Below are positions 45,683 to 53,833 of a stretch of DNA of 64,000 nt, piece after piece (the first letter of the stretch is position 1; every line of letters begins with the position of its first letter). The notes under the pieces are model-generated. The model worked only from the letters and a program-made list of their open reading frames with translations, was not told where the DNA came from and did no database searches. Location: the NCBI RefSeq assembly GCF_036421915.1, contig NZ_JAZGOM010000010.1, one strand, 5' to 3'. This DNA is from Georgenia_A wangjunii. GTDB lineage: Bacteria; Actinomycetota; Actinomycetes; Actinomycetales; Actinomycetaceae. Position numbers and translations under genes: made by a program.

Positions 45683-46314
45683 GCCGCCCCCGCGCGGCCG
45701 TCGGGAGCCGTCGCCGGGCCGTCCGGCCCGGCGGTCGGGGCCTCGGGCGCGACAGCCGCGTCCCGCTCCGGTCGGGGCCCGGAGAGCGGCACGTCCCGCG
45801 CCGTGCGCCACACGCCGTCGTCGGCGTGGGTGTAGAGCGCGAGGCTCGTGACGACGTAGGTCGCCGCGAAGTCCGCGAGGGCCGCTGCCGCCTCGTCGAG
45901 CGTCGCGGGAGGGACCTCGTGGGCGACGGTGACGTGCGGGTGGAAGTCGAACCGCGTGGGGTACGCGAGGACGCCTGAGCGCACCGCGCTCTCGAGCGCC
46001 GCCAGCTCGTGCGCCCCGGCGACGACCCGGGCGAAGACGACCGGGCTCACCGGCCGGAACGTGCCCGGGCCGGCGAGACTGACGACGAACGGCGCGTGCG
46101 CGTGCGCCACCGACTGGAGGTGGGCGACGACGTCGTCGAACGCGTCCTGCGCGACCACCGTGGGGCCGAGCATCGTCACGTGGGCGGGGCTGCGCCGGGC
46201 CATCGGGTCACCGAGGCGCGCCCGCAGGCTCTGGAGCCACAGGCCGTACGGCTCGGGCACGGGCAGGGCGACCCCGATGCGGAGCTCGCCGTCGCGGCGC
46301 GGGGGCAGGTGCAC
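45679..46314 (-). CDS. 2'-5' RNA ligase/2H phosphoesterase family protein
   Basis: This 211-residue protein has two HxT-type motifs (PAHVTMLGP near residue 44 and HPHVTVAHE near 125), the catalytic pair of the 2H phosphoesterase superfamily. Homologues act on 2',3'-cyclic or 2'-5' phosphodiester ends; the real substrate is unknown. The C-terminal ~40 residues are Ala/Pro-rich and disordered. The start is a GTG at 46314 with no clear ribosome binding site, but the stop of a 16-codon reading frame (46316-46366) ends one base before it, so translation may be coupled to that frame. Confidence 0.82.
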   Translation of the reverse strand: MHLPPRRDGELRIGVALPVPEPYGLWLQSLRARLGDPMARRSPAHVTMLGPTVVAQDAFDDVVAHLQSVAHAHAPFVVSLAGPGTFRPVSPVVFARVVAGAHELAALESAVRSGVLAYPTRFDFHPHVTVAHEVPPATLDEAAAALADFAATYVVTSLALYTHADDGVWRTARDVPLSGPRPERDAAVAPEAPTAGPDGPATAPDGRAGAA

Positions 46315-46315
46315 G

Positions 46316-46366
46316 TCAGGCCCGCCCGCTCGGCGCGGCGCCCGGCGCCGTGGACAGACGGGTCAT
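46316..46366 (-). other. 16-codon mini reading frame preceding the RNA ligase gene
   Basis: ATG at 46366 to TGA at 46316 encodes MTRLSTAPGAAPSGRA. GAGGAT lies 7 nt upstream of the ATG, a near-match to the leaderless promoter pattern, and the stop is one base from the GTG of the RNA ligase gene. It could be a leader peptide for coupled translation, or a remnant of a deleted gene such as trpS, which lies here in some relatives (from memory). Both ideas are weak inferences. Confidence 0.3.
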
Positions 46367-46470
46367 GGCTCCCATCCTCGCAGGCTGTGCGCGCAGGTCG
46401 CACCCGTCGCCGCCCGTTCTCGGTGCTGGTAGGACGTGTTCGCTTCTGGGAGTTGGTGCACAATAGCCGC

Positions 46471-47325
46471 ATGAGCCCGGACGCCCTCGCGCCCCCCGTC
46501 ACCGCCGACGGCCCGCCGCTGCTCGCGCGCCAGCGCCAGAACCACATCCTCTCGGCCGTGAGCCGGCACGGGGGCGTCCGCGTGGCCGAGATGGTCGAGC
46601 AGCTCGGTGTCTCCGAGATGACGGTGCGCCGGGACATCACGAGCCTCGTCAAGCGCGGCCTCGTCGCGCGGGTGCACGGTGGCGCCGTCAGCCCCACCCG
46701 CTCCGCGCAGGAGCCGCGCTTCGCCGTGAAGTCGACCCAGCACCAGCAGGAGAAGACGCGGATCGGTCTCCTCGCAGCGTCCCGCGTCCAGGAGGGGGAC
46801 TCGCTCGCGCTCTCGGCCGGGACGACGACGCTCGCCGTCGCGCGCGCCCTCACCGCCCTCCCCTCCTTCGGCACGCTCACCGTCATCACGAACTCCCTGC
46901 CCGCGGCCGAGGTCCTCCACACCGGGGCCGAGGCCGCCCGCGAGGCCGGGCAGGCGGCGCCCACCGTCGTCCTCACCGGCGGCGAGCGCACCCGGTCGGA
47001 CGCCCTCGTCGGGCCCGCGACCGTGGACTACCTCCGCTCGATCCGCGTCGAGTGGGTCTTCCTCGGTGCGCACGGCTTCGACCCGGGCATCGGGCTCATG
47101 ACGCCCAACCTCCAGGAGGCCGAGACGAATGCGGCCCTGCTGTCGACGGGCCGATCCGCCGTCGCTGTGCTGGACTCGAGCAAGTGGGGCGTGCGCGGCC
47201 TGCGAACGTTCTGCCGGCCCGACGACCTCGCCGCGCTCGTCACCGACGTCGAGCCCGACGACGAGACCCGTGCGGCGGCTGAGACGTACGACTTCTCCCT
47301 GGAGGTGGCGAACGGTGGCTCCTGA
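46471..47325 (+). CDS. DeoR-family transcriptional regulator of the gal genes
   Basis: This 284-residue protein has an N-terminal DeoR helix-turn-helix (RQNHILSAVSRHGGVRVAEM, VSEMTVRRDITSLVKRGLVA, RVHGGAV). The C-terminal DeoR sensor domain, of ribose-5-P isomerase fold, includes SLALSAGTTTLAVARAL, TVITNSLPAAEVL, VFLGAHGFDPGIGLMTPN and AVLDSSKWG. It would respond to a sugar phosphate. galT starts within its last 11 bases, so it is the first gene of a regulator-galT-galK operon and probably controls it. CACAAT 6 nt before the ATG is a weak leaderless -10 candidate. Confidence 0.9.
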   Translation: MSPDALAPPVTADGPPLLARQRQNHILSAVSRHGGVRVAEMVEQLGVSEMTVRRDITSLVKRGLVARVHGGAVSPTRSAQEPRFAVKSTQHQQEKTRIGLLAASRVQEGDSLALSAGTTTLAVARALTALPSFGTLTVITNSLPAAEVLHTGAEAAREAGQAAPTVVLTGGERTRSDALVGPATVDYLRSIRVEWVFLGAHGFDPGIGLMTPNLQEAETNAALLSTGRSAVAVLDSSKWGVRGLRTFCRPDDLAALVTDVEPDDETRAAAETYDFSLEVANGGS

Positions 47326-48526
47326 ACCGCACCACGCACCGGTCCGCCGGACCGCCACGCCGTTGGCGGACGGGCGCGAGCTCATCTACTTCGACGACTC
47401 CGAGCCGTACGTCTCCGCCCGCGCGACCCGCCGCCTCGACGACCCGCGCCCGCTGCCGGACCGCTTCGCGCCCGTCGCGGGCGCCGACGGCGGGCAGCGC
47501 CCGGTCACCGCTCCCGAGATGCGCTACGACGTCCTCACCGGGGAGTGGGTCCCCATGGCGAGCCACCGCATGAACCGCACGCACCTGCCCCCGGCCGACG
47601 CCAACCCCCTCGCGCCCGCGAAGCCGGGAGCGGCCTACTCCGACGGCGAGATCCCGGCGGAGGACTACGACGTCGTCGTGTTCGAGAACCGTTTCCCCTC
47701 CCTCCTGCGCGTCCCCGGCCAGGAGGACGTCGTCTCCCACGTCGACGGCGAGGAGCTGTGGCCGGTGCGCCCGGCCGCCGGGCGCTGCGAGGTCATCTGC
47801 TTCTCCCCCGACTCGACGGCCTCGCTCGCGGGCGTAGGCCAGCGCCGGATGCGCACCGTCATCGAGGCGTGGGCGGACCGCACGGCCGAGCTCGGCGCGC
47901 TCGACGGGATCGAGCAGGTCTTCTGCTTCGAGAACCGGGGCCGCGAGATCGGCGTCACGCTCCACCACCCCCACGGCCAGATCTACGCCTACCCCTACCT
48001 CACCCCGCGCACGGCCACGATGCTCCGCCAGGCGCGCGAGCACCGCGCCCGCACCGGCCGCAACCTCCTGCGCGACGTGCTCGACGCCGAGCTGCGCTCC
48101 GGCCGGCGCGTCGTGGCCGAGTCCGAGCACTGGGTCGCGTACGTACCCGCGGCGGCGCGCTGGCCCGTCGAGGTGCACCTCGCCCCGCGCCGCGACGTGC
48201 CCGACCTCCCCGCCCTCGACGACGCCGAGCGCGAGGACCTCGCGGGTATCTACCTGCGCATCCTGCGGGCGGGCGACCAGTTCTTCGTCACCTCCGGTGC
48301 GGACGGCCAGGAGAGCGCGCTGCCGCTGCCCTACATCGCCGCGTGGCACCAGGCGCCGGTGAACGAGGGGCGCGAGGACCTGCGCCTGCACCTCCAGCTC
48401 TTCTCGGTCCTGCGGGCGCCCGGCAAGCTCAAGTACCTCGCGGGCTCGGAGTCCGGCATGGGGGCATGGGTCTCCGACACGACGCCGGAGAAGATCGCCG
48501 ACCGGTTCCGGGACGTCATGCCGTGA
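47315..48526 (+). CDS. galT: Galactose-1-phosphate uridylyltransferase
   Basis: This 403-residue HIT-superfamily transferase has the nucleophilic His in GVTLHHPHGQIYAYPY (HPH motif). The N-terminal GRELIYFDDSE and EWVPMASHRMNRTHLP are typical of the actinobacterial type, and FENRFPSLL is conserved. It exchanges UMP between UDP-glucose and galactose-1-P in the Leloir pathway. The GTG at 47315 has GGAGG 9 nt upstream, inside the DeoR gene. The galK start overlaps its stop. Confidence 0.95.
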   Translation: MAPEPHHAPVRRTATPLADGRELIYFDDSEPYVSARATRRLDDPRPLPDRFAPVAGADGGQRPVTAPEMRYDVLTGEWVPMASHRMNRTHLPPADANPLAPAKPGAAYSDGEIPAEDYDVVVFENRFPSLLRVPGQEDVVSHVDGEELWPVRPAAGRCEVICFSPDSTASLAGVGQRRMRTVIEAWADRTAELGALDGIEQVFCFENRGREIGVTLHHPHGQIYAYPYLTPRTATMLRQAREHRARTGRNLLRDVLDAELRSGRRVVAESEHWVAYVPAAARWPVEVHLAPRRDVPDLPALDDAEREDLAGIYLRILRAGDQFFVTSGADGQESALPLPYIAAWHQAPVNEGREDLRLHLQLFSVLRAPGKLKYLAGSESGMGAWVSDTTPEKIADRFRDVMP

Positions 48527-49749
48527 GTGCGTTCCTGCCCGCCTGGGACGACGTCGAGGGCGCCGCCCGCGTGACCGCGCTGTTCGCGGTGAGCTTCTCC
48601 GCCGACCCCGACGGGGTGTGGGCCGCGCCCGGGCGGGTCAACCTCATCGGGGAGCACACCGACTACAACGGCGGGCTGTGCCTGCCGGTCGCGCTGCCGC
48701 ACCGTACCTTCGTCGCGATGCGCCGCCGGGACGACGACGCCGTTCGCCTGGCCTCAGCGCAGGAGCCGGGCGTGCGCGAGCTCCGGCTCGCCGAGGTCGG
48801 GCCGGTCGGGAGCGCCGGCGCCGTCGACGGCTGGCCCGCCTACGTCACGGGCGTCGCATGGGCGCTCGTGGCGGAGGGGCTGGCGGCGGACGGGCTCGGC
48901 GGCTTCGACGTCGCCGTCGACTCGTGCGTCCCGTACGGGGCAGGACTCTCCTCCTCCGCCGCGCTCGAGTGCTCCGTCGCCGTCGGGATCGACGCGCTCG
49001 CGGGGCTCGGCCTCGCCGGCTCGGACGCCGGGCGCGCCCGGCTCGCCGCCGCGTGCGTGCGCGCGGAGAACGACGTGGCCGGCGCGCCGACGGGCGGCAT
49101 GGACCAGGCCGCCTCGCTGCGCTGCGCCCCAGGGCACGCGCTCCTCCTCGACTGCCGGGACGGGGGCACGGCCCAGGTGCCGTTCGACCTCGCCGCCGCC
49201 GGCCTCGAGCTCCTCGTCGTCGACACCCGCGCCGAGCACCGGCTCGTCGACGGGCAGTACGCCGCGCGGCGGGCGGCGTGCGAGCGTGCCGCCGCCGGGC
49301 TCGGCGTCGCGACGCTGCGGGAGGTCACGGACCTCGAGGCCGCGCTCGCGGCGCTCCCGGACGCCACCGACCGGCGGCGCGTCCGGCACGTCGTCACCGA
49401 GATCGGCCGCGTCGAGGAGTTCGTCGCCCATCTGCGCGCCGGGCCGCTCGAGGCTGAGCGGCTGCGCGCCGCCGGGGAGCTCATGGACGCCTCGCACGCC
49501 TCGCTCCGCGACGACTACGAGGTCTCGGCACCCGAGCTCGACGTCGCCGTCGCGGCCGCCCGGGACGCGGGCGCCCACGGTGCACGGATGACGGGCGGCG
49601 GGTTCGGCGGCTCGGCGATCGCGCTCGTCGACGCCGGTTCGGCGACGACGGTGGCCGGGGCGGTCCGGGCGGCGTTCGCCGCCCACGGCTTTACCGAGCC
49701 CGCGTTCCTCCTCGCCACGCCGGCCGGCCCGGCCGCGCGCATCGGCTGA
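48523..49749 (+). CDS. galK: Galactokinase
   Basis: This 408-residue GHMP kinase has the galactokinase signature GRVNLIGEHTDYNGGLCLP, the ATP loop PYGAGLSSSAALECSVAVG, the catalytic Asp region GAPTGGMDQAASL and motif 3 MTGGGFGGSAIAL. It phosphorylates galactose to galactose-1-P. The GTG at 48523 overlaps the galT stop (GTGA). galE and a galactose transporter are not in this window. A long inverted repeat follows. Confidence 0.95.
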   Translation: MSAFLPAWDDVEGAARVTALFAVSFSADPDGVWAAPGRVNLIGEHTDYNGGLCLPVALPHRTFVAMRRRDDDAVRLASAQEPGVRELRLAEVGPVGSAGAVDGWPAYVTGVAWALVAEGLAADGLGGFDVAVDSCVPYGAGLSSSAALECSVAVGIDALAGLGLAGSDAGRARLAAACVRAENDVAGAPTGGMDQAASLRCAPGHALLLDCRDGGTAQVPFDLAAAGLELLVVDTRAEHRLVDGQYAARRAACERAAAGLGVATLREVTDLEAALAALPDATDRRRVRHVVTEIGRVEEFVAHLRAGPLEAERLRAAGELMDASHASLRDDYEVSAPELDVAVAAARDAGAHGARMTGGGFGGSAIALVDAGSATTVAGAVRAAFAAHGFTEPAFLLATPAGPAARIG

Positions 49750-49809
49750 CCGCCTGGACCGACCACGCACGCTCGCACTGTCCGCACGCTCGGCCGTCTC
49801 GCACCCTCG

Positions 49810-49869
49810 TGCGCCTCGACACGCGCCGTGCGCCCGGTCTACCAGGGGCACGGCGCGTGTCGAGGCGCA
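49810..49869. terminator. Perfect 22-bp inverted repeat between galK and xth
   Basis: Arms 49810-49831 and 49848-49869 are perfect reverse complements over 22 bp, with a 16-nt spacer. It lies 60 nt after galK and 76 nt from the end of convergent xth, so a bidirectional terminator is likely. It is the longest perfect inverted repeat I noticed in the window, longer than termination alone needs. Confidence 0.7.
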
Positions 49870-49945
49870 TGGAGGGCGCAGAACGGCACGCGCGCGCTCG
49901 GCGCCCGCCGCCGCACGTTGCCGCGCGCCACCGGCCGGGGCGCCG

Positions 49946-50770
49946 TCAGAGGTCGTACGTGACGACGAACGGCGCGTGGTCGGAGAAGCGCTGGTCGTAC
50001 GCCGCGGCGCGGTCGACCGCGGCCTCCCGGGCCCGCTCCGCCAGGCCGGGCGTCGCGAGCTGGTAGTCGATGCGCCACCCGGCGTCGTTGTCGAACGCCT
50101 TGCCGCGCCACGACCACCACGTGTACGGCCCGGGTACGTCGCCCGCGAGGCGCCGCCCCACGTCGACCCAGCCGAGGTCGTCGAACCAGCGGTCGAGGTA
50201 GGCGATCTCGGCGTCGAGCACCCCGGACGTCTTGTTGTGGTTGCCCTTGAAGTTCTTGAGGTCGAGCGCACGGTGGACGATGTTGACGTCCCCGCCCACG
50301 ACGACGTCACGCTGCCCCGCCCAGGCCTGGGCGGCGAGCTCGGCCATCCGTGCCGACACCGCGTCGAGGTGGGCGTACTTCGCCGCCATCTTGTCCGGGT
50401 CCGTCGCCGTGCCCGAGTGGATGTAGACGGAGACGAGCGTGAGGGGGCGTTCGCTCCCCGGGACCACGACGTCCGTCTCCACCCACCGGCCCGTGTCGAC
50501 GGCGGCCTCGGGGGTGCCGTTGGCGAGACCCACCCGCACCGCCGTCGCCGGGGCACGGGTCGCGACGGCGACACCGGCGCGGCCCTTGATGTCGCACGCC
50601 GCGTGCGCGACGTGCCAGTCCGGGCCGAGGAGGTCGGCGACGACGTCGTCCGGCGCGCGCAGCTCCTGGAGGAGGAGCACGTCCGGGTCCCGCTCGGCGA
50701 GCCACGCGCCCATGCCGCGCGTGAACGCGGCCCGGACGCCGTTGACGTTGACGGTGGCGACGGTGAGCAT
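49946..50770 (-). CDS. xth: Exodeoxyribonuclease III (AP endonuclease)
   Basis: This 274-residue member of the EEP nuclease family has ATVNVNGVRAAFTRG, the metal Glu in LLLQELRAPDD, GDVNIVHRALDLKN, YTWWSWRGKAFDNDAGWRID and the final catalytic SDHAPFVVTYDL. It cleaves abasic sites and removes 3'-blocking groups in base-excision repair. The ATG at 50770 lies 8 nt after folD, making it the third gene of glyA-folD-xth. Confidence 0.94.
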   Translation of the reverse strand: MLTVATVNVNGVRAAFTRGMGAWLAERDPDVLLLQELRAPDDVVADLLGPDWHVAHAACDIKGRAGVAVATRAPATAVRVGLANGTPEAAVDTGRWVETDVVVPGSERPLTLVSVYIHSGTATDPDKMAAKYAHLDAVSARMAELAAQAWAGQRDVVVGGDVNIVHRALDLKNFKGNHNKTSGVLDAEIAYLDRWFDDLGWVDVGRRLAGDVPGPYTWWSWRGKAFDNDAGWRIDYQLATPGLAERAREAAVDRAAAYDQRFSDHAPFVVTYDL

Positions 50771-50778
50771 CCCCCGGC

Positions 50779-51666
50779 TCAACCCGCCGCCACGGCCTGC
50801 TCGGCCGCCTCGACGACGTTCGCGAGGAGCATCGCCCGGGTCATCGGCCCGACGCCGCCGGGGTTCGGCGAGAGCCACCCGGCCACGTCGGCCACGCCCT
50901 CGCCGACGTCGCCGCGCAGGCTCGCCTTGCCCGTCTCCGGGTCGACGACGCGCGAGACGCCGACGTCGAGGACGACGGCGCCGGGGCGGACCATGTCCGC
51001 CGTGACGATCCCCGGGACCCCGGCGGCCGCGACGACGACGTCCGCCTGGCGCACGAGGGCGGCGAGGTCGCGCGTACCGGTGTGCGTGAGGGTGACCGTC
51101 GCGTTGACCGCTCGGCGGGTGAGGAGGAGGCCGATGCTGCGCCCGACCGTCGTCCCCCGCCCGACGACGACGACGTGCGCGCCGGCGAGGTCGACGCCGT
51201 GGCGCTCGACGAGCTCGATGACGGCGCGGGGCGTGCACGGCAGCGGGGAGGTGACCGGCTCGTTGACCCGGAGCACGAGGCGGCCGAGGTTCGTCGGGTG
51301 GAGCCCGTCGGCGTCCTTCGCGGGGTCGACGAGCTCGAGGACGCGGTTGGTGTCGATCCCGGCGGGCAGCGGCAGCTGGACGATGTAGCCCGTGCACGCC
51401 GGGTCGGCGTTGAGCCGGGCCACGGCGTCCTCGATCTCGTCCTGGGTGGCCGTGGCGGGCAGGTCGACCCGCAGCGAGGCGATCCCCACCTCCGCGCAGT
51501 CGCGGTGCTTGCCCGCGACGTAGCTGCGCGAGCCCGGGTCGTCGCCGACGAGGACGGTCCCCAGGCCGGGGGTGACGCCGTGCTCACGCAGGGCGGCGAC
51601 GCGCTCGGCGAGCTCGCCCTTGATCGTCGCGGCGGTGGCCTTGCCGTCGAGCACCTGGGCGGTCAC
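50779..51666 (-). CDS. folD: Methylenetetrahydrofolate dehydrogenase/cyclohydrolase
   Basis: This 295-residue bifunctional enzyme has the catalytic Tyr and Lys in SRSYVAGKHRDCAEVG, then YIVQLPLPAGIDT, DADGLHPTNLGRL and the NADP loop VVGRGTTVGRSIGLLL. It converts 5,10-methylene-THF to 10-formyl-THF, the cofactor of purine synthesis. The GTG at 51666 overlaps the glyA stop (GTGA), so it falls under the same ZTP riboswitch. Confidence 0.95.
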   Translation of the reverse strand: MTAQVLDGKATAATIKGELAERVAALREHGVTPGLGTVLVGDDPGSRSYVAGKHRDCAEVGIASLRVDLPATATQDEIEDAVARLNADPACTGYIVQLPLPAGIDTNRVLELVDPAKDADGLHPTNLGRLVLRVNEPVTSPLPCTPRAVIELVERHGVDLAGAHVVVVGRGTTVGRSIGLLLTRRAVNATVTLTHTGTRDLAALVRQADVVVAAAGVPGIVTADMVRPGAVVLDVGVSRVVDPETGKASLRGDVGEGVADVAGWLSPNPGGVGPMTRAMLLANVVEAAEQAVAAG

Positions 51667-52964
51667 TGCACGAGGCCCGGGTAGAGGTCGAACGCGTCCG
51701 TCAGCGCCGCGACGCGGGTGCGCAGCGCCTCGACGTCGGCGCCGGCGCCCTGGGTGAGCGCCGTGGCGATGATGTCGGCCACCTCGGTGAACTCGGCCGC
51801 GCCGAACCCGCGCGAGGCGAGGGCCGGCGTGCCGATCCGCAGGCCCGACGTGACGCGGGGCGGGCGCGGGTCGAACGGGACGGCGTTGCGGTTGACCGTG
51901 ATGCCGGCGGCGTGGAGGAGGTCCTCCGCCTGCTGGCCGTCGAGGTCGGAGGCGCGCAGGTCGACGAGGACGAGGTGGACGTCCGTGCCACCGGTGACGA
52001 CGGAGACCCCCGCCTCACGCACGGCGGGCTCGAGGAGCCGGTCGGCGATGATCGTCGCACCCTCGAGGGTGCGGCGCTGGCGCTCGGCGAACTCCTCGCC
52101 GGCGGCCACCTTGAACGCGACGGCCTTGGCGGCGATGACGTGCATGAGCGGCCCGCCCTGCTGGCCGGGGAACACGGCGGAGTCGAGCTTCTTGGCGAAC
52201 TGCGCGGCGTCGCGGCTCAGCAGCATGCCCGAGCGGGGGCCGCCGAGGGTCTTGTGGACCGTCGTGGAGACGACGTCGGAGTGCGGGACCGGGTTCGGGT
52301 GGAGCCCGGCGGCGACGAGACCGGCGAAGTGCGCCATGTCCGTCCACAGGTACGCGCCCACCTCGTCGGCGATCGCGCGGAACGCCTCGAAGTCGAGGTG
52401 GCGGGGGTAGGCCGACCACCCGGCGATGATGACCTTGGGCCGGGTCGCCAGGGCCTGCTCGCGGACCTGGTCCATGTCGACCCGGTGGGTGTGCTCGTCG
52501 ACGCCGTACGCGGCGACGTCGTAGAGCTTGCCCGAGAAGTTGATCTTCATGCCGTGGGTGAGGTGGCCGCCGTGCGGCAGCGACAGGCCGAGGATCGTGT
52601 CCCCGGGCGTCGCGAGCGCGTGGAGGACGGCGGCGTTCGCCGTCGCGCCCGAGTGCGGCTGGACGTTCGCGTACTCGGCCCCGAAGAGGGACTTCGCGCG
52701 CTCGATCGCGAGGCTCTCGGCGATGTCGACCTGCTCGCAGCCGCCGTAGTACCGGCGGCCGGGGTAGCCCTCGGCGTACTTGTTCGTCAGGACCGAGCCC
52801 TGCGCCTGCAGGACGGCGCGCGGGACGAAGTTCTCGCTGGCGATCATCTCGAGGGTGCCGCGCTGGCGGTCGAGCTCGCCCTCGAGGACGGCCGCGATCT
52901 CGGGGTCGAGCTCGGACAGCGTCTGGTCGGCCACCGACGTCGTGCTCGTGGTGCTCTGGCTCAT
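51663..52964 (-). CDS. glyA: Serine hydroxymethyltransferase
   Basis: This 433-residue PLP enzyme has TLEMIASENFVPRAVLQAQGS, the PLP lysine in STTVHKTLGGPRSGM, KYAEGYPGRRYYGGCEQ and PHSGATANAAVLH. It interconverts serine and glycine and loads THF with a one-carbon unit. GGAGG lies upstream of the ATG at 52964. The ~140-nt leader carries a ZTP riboswitch. It is first gene of glyA-folD-xth. Confidence 0.96.
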   Translation of the reverse strand: MSQSTTSTTSVADQTLSELDPEIAAVLEGELDRQRGTLEMIASENFVPRAVLQAQGSVLTNKYAEGYPGRRYYGGCEQVDIAESLAIERAKSLFGAEYANVQPHSGATANAAVLHALATPGDTILGLSLPHGGHLTHGMKINFSGKLYDVAAYGVDEHTHRVDMDQVREQALATRPKVIIAGWSAYPRHLDFEAFRAIADEVGAYLWTDMAHFAGLVAAGLHPNPVPHSDVVSTTVHKTLGGPRSGMLLSRDAAQFAKKLDSAVFPGQQGGPLMHVIAAKAVAFKVAAGEEFAERQRRTLEGATIIADRLLEPAVREAGVSVVTGGTDVHLVLVDLRASDLDGQQAEDLLHAAGITVNRNAVPFDPRPPRVTSGLRIGTPALASRGFGAAEFTEVADIIATALTQGAGADVEALRTRVAALTDAFDLYPGLVQ

Positions 52965-52991
52965 GCTTCCTCCGCAGGGTGCTCACACGTT

Positions 52992-53014
52992 GGACGCGTG
53001 CCGCGCACGCGTCC
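52992..53014 (-). promoter_or_regulatory. Expression-platform hairpin downstream of the ZTP riboswitch
   Basis: Arms 52992-53001 and 53005-53014 pair perfectly over 10 bp with a 3-nt loop. The hairpin follows the aptamer P1 stem immediately and precedes the glyA ribosome binding site by ~20 nt. It could be the terminator or structural switch of the riboswitch; no U-tract is present. Confidence 0.5.
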
Positions 53015-53017
53015 TCG

Positions 53018-53110
53018 GGTGACCCTCGGCCCAGGCGGGCGACCGCGAGGTCTGCTTCCTTGCCGCTCCCCGGTGGTGATCCACCTCAGGCGCCAGTCGC
53101 GACGGTCACC
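53018..53110 (-). ncRNA. ZTP (pfl) riboswitch in the glyA-folD-xth leader
   Basis: Read on the minus strand, the leader contains the conserved pfl-motif elements in order. GACTGGCG is followed by a short hairpin arm (GGTGGATCACCACC) and GGGGAGCG, then a variable linker, then CCGCCTGGGC. The ends GGTGACC (53104-53110) and GGTCACC (53018-53024) pair as P1. This class binds ZTP/ZMP, the purine-pathway alarmone that accumulates when 10-formyl-THF is short, and activates folate one-carbon genes such as glyA and folD. A TAGGCT at 53112-53117 may be the -10 element. Confidence 0.88.
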
Positions 53111-53153
53111 GAGCCTACCAACTGGGCGCCCCCGGGCCTACCAGGGCCGGCGC

Positions 53154-53651
53154 TCAGGCCTCGGCGGGTGCGTCCTCGTCCTCGCCGAGGATCCGGCGCA
53201 GGTAGGCGTACGTGAGGTCGCCCGTGTGCTGGTCGTACTGGTGCTCGTACCCGTGCTTGGCGTACATCGACAGGTTCTGCTTCGAGTCCTGCCCGGTGAA
53301 CACCCAGACCTCCTTGGTCTGCTCCGGGAGGTAGTTCAGCACCGCCATGAGGAGCTCGGTGCCGATGCCCTTGCCCTGGAGGTCCGGGACGACGGCGAGC
53401 CGCCCGAGGTTCGCGCGCTCCTCCTCGAGCTCGACGCGGATCGAGCCGACGAGCCGGGTGCCGCGCCAGGCCCCGAGGGTGACGACGTCCGCCCGGGCGA
53501 GGTCCTCGCGGAGGTCGGGGAGCGTCTGCGTCAGCGCCGGGATGTTCGGGTCGTTGTAGATCTGGGCCTCGGTGACGAACGCGGCGCGCCGCACCGTGAG
53601 CAGCTCACCGGCCGCGGTGTCGTCGACGAGGTCGATGCGCAGGTCGTCCAT
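53154..53651 (-). CDS. GNAT-family N-acetyltransferase
   Basis: This 165-residue protein has the acetyl-CoA-binding motif A, NLGRLAVVPDLQGKGIGTELL (Q/RxxGxG/A), preceded by LVGSIRVELEEER and followed by VFTGQDSKQNLSMYAKHGYE. The acceptor cannot be told from sequence. The start at 53651 is supported by AAGGAT 6 nt upstream, a weak leaderless -10. It reads towards glyA and is divergent from purU. Confidence 0.87.
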   Translation of the reverse strand: MDDLRIDLVDDTAAGELLTVRRAAFVTEAQIYNDPNIPALTQTLPDLREDLARADVVTLGAWRGTRLVGSIRVELEEERANLGRLAVVPDLQGKGIGTELLMAVLNYLPEQTKEVWVFTGQDSKQNLSMYAKHGYEHQYDQHTGDLTYAYLRRILGEDEDAPAEA

Positions 53652-53820
53652 GCGTCCATCCTTGCACCCCGAGCGGCGCCGCGGACCGCGGTCCACGGTG
53701 CGGCTCCGGCGCCCCCGGCACCGCGGATCGCGGCCCGGGCCGCCGCGTCCGTGCCGCGGCCCCGGCAGGGGCAGCACGTCCGCGGTGCGGCGCGAGGGTC
53801 CCGGCGCCAGCCGGGTGGAC

Positions 53821-53826
53821 TAGCCT
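53821..53826 (+). promoter_or_regulatory. -10 element TAGCCT, leaderless promoter of purU
   Basis: TAGCCT then 7 nt (CGGCCGG) then the ATG at 53834; no ribosome binding site in between. Confidence 0.6.
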
Positions 53827-53833
53827 CGGCCGG

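Noticed and set aside
53018..53110. The glyA leader considered as a tetrahydrofolate or glycine riboswitch
   Set aside because: The conserved blocks and their order match the ZTP/pfl class; the glycine or THF aptamer cores are not seen.
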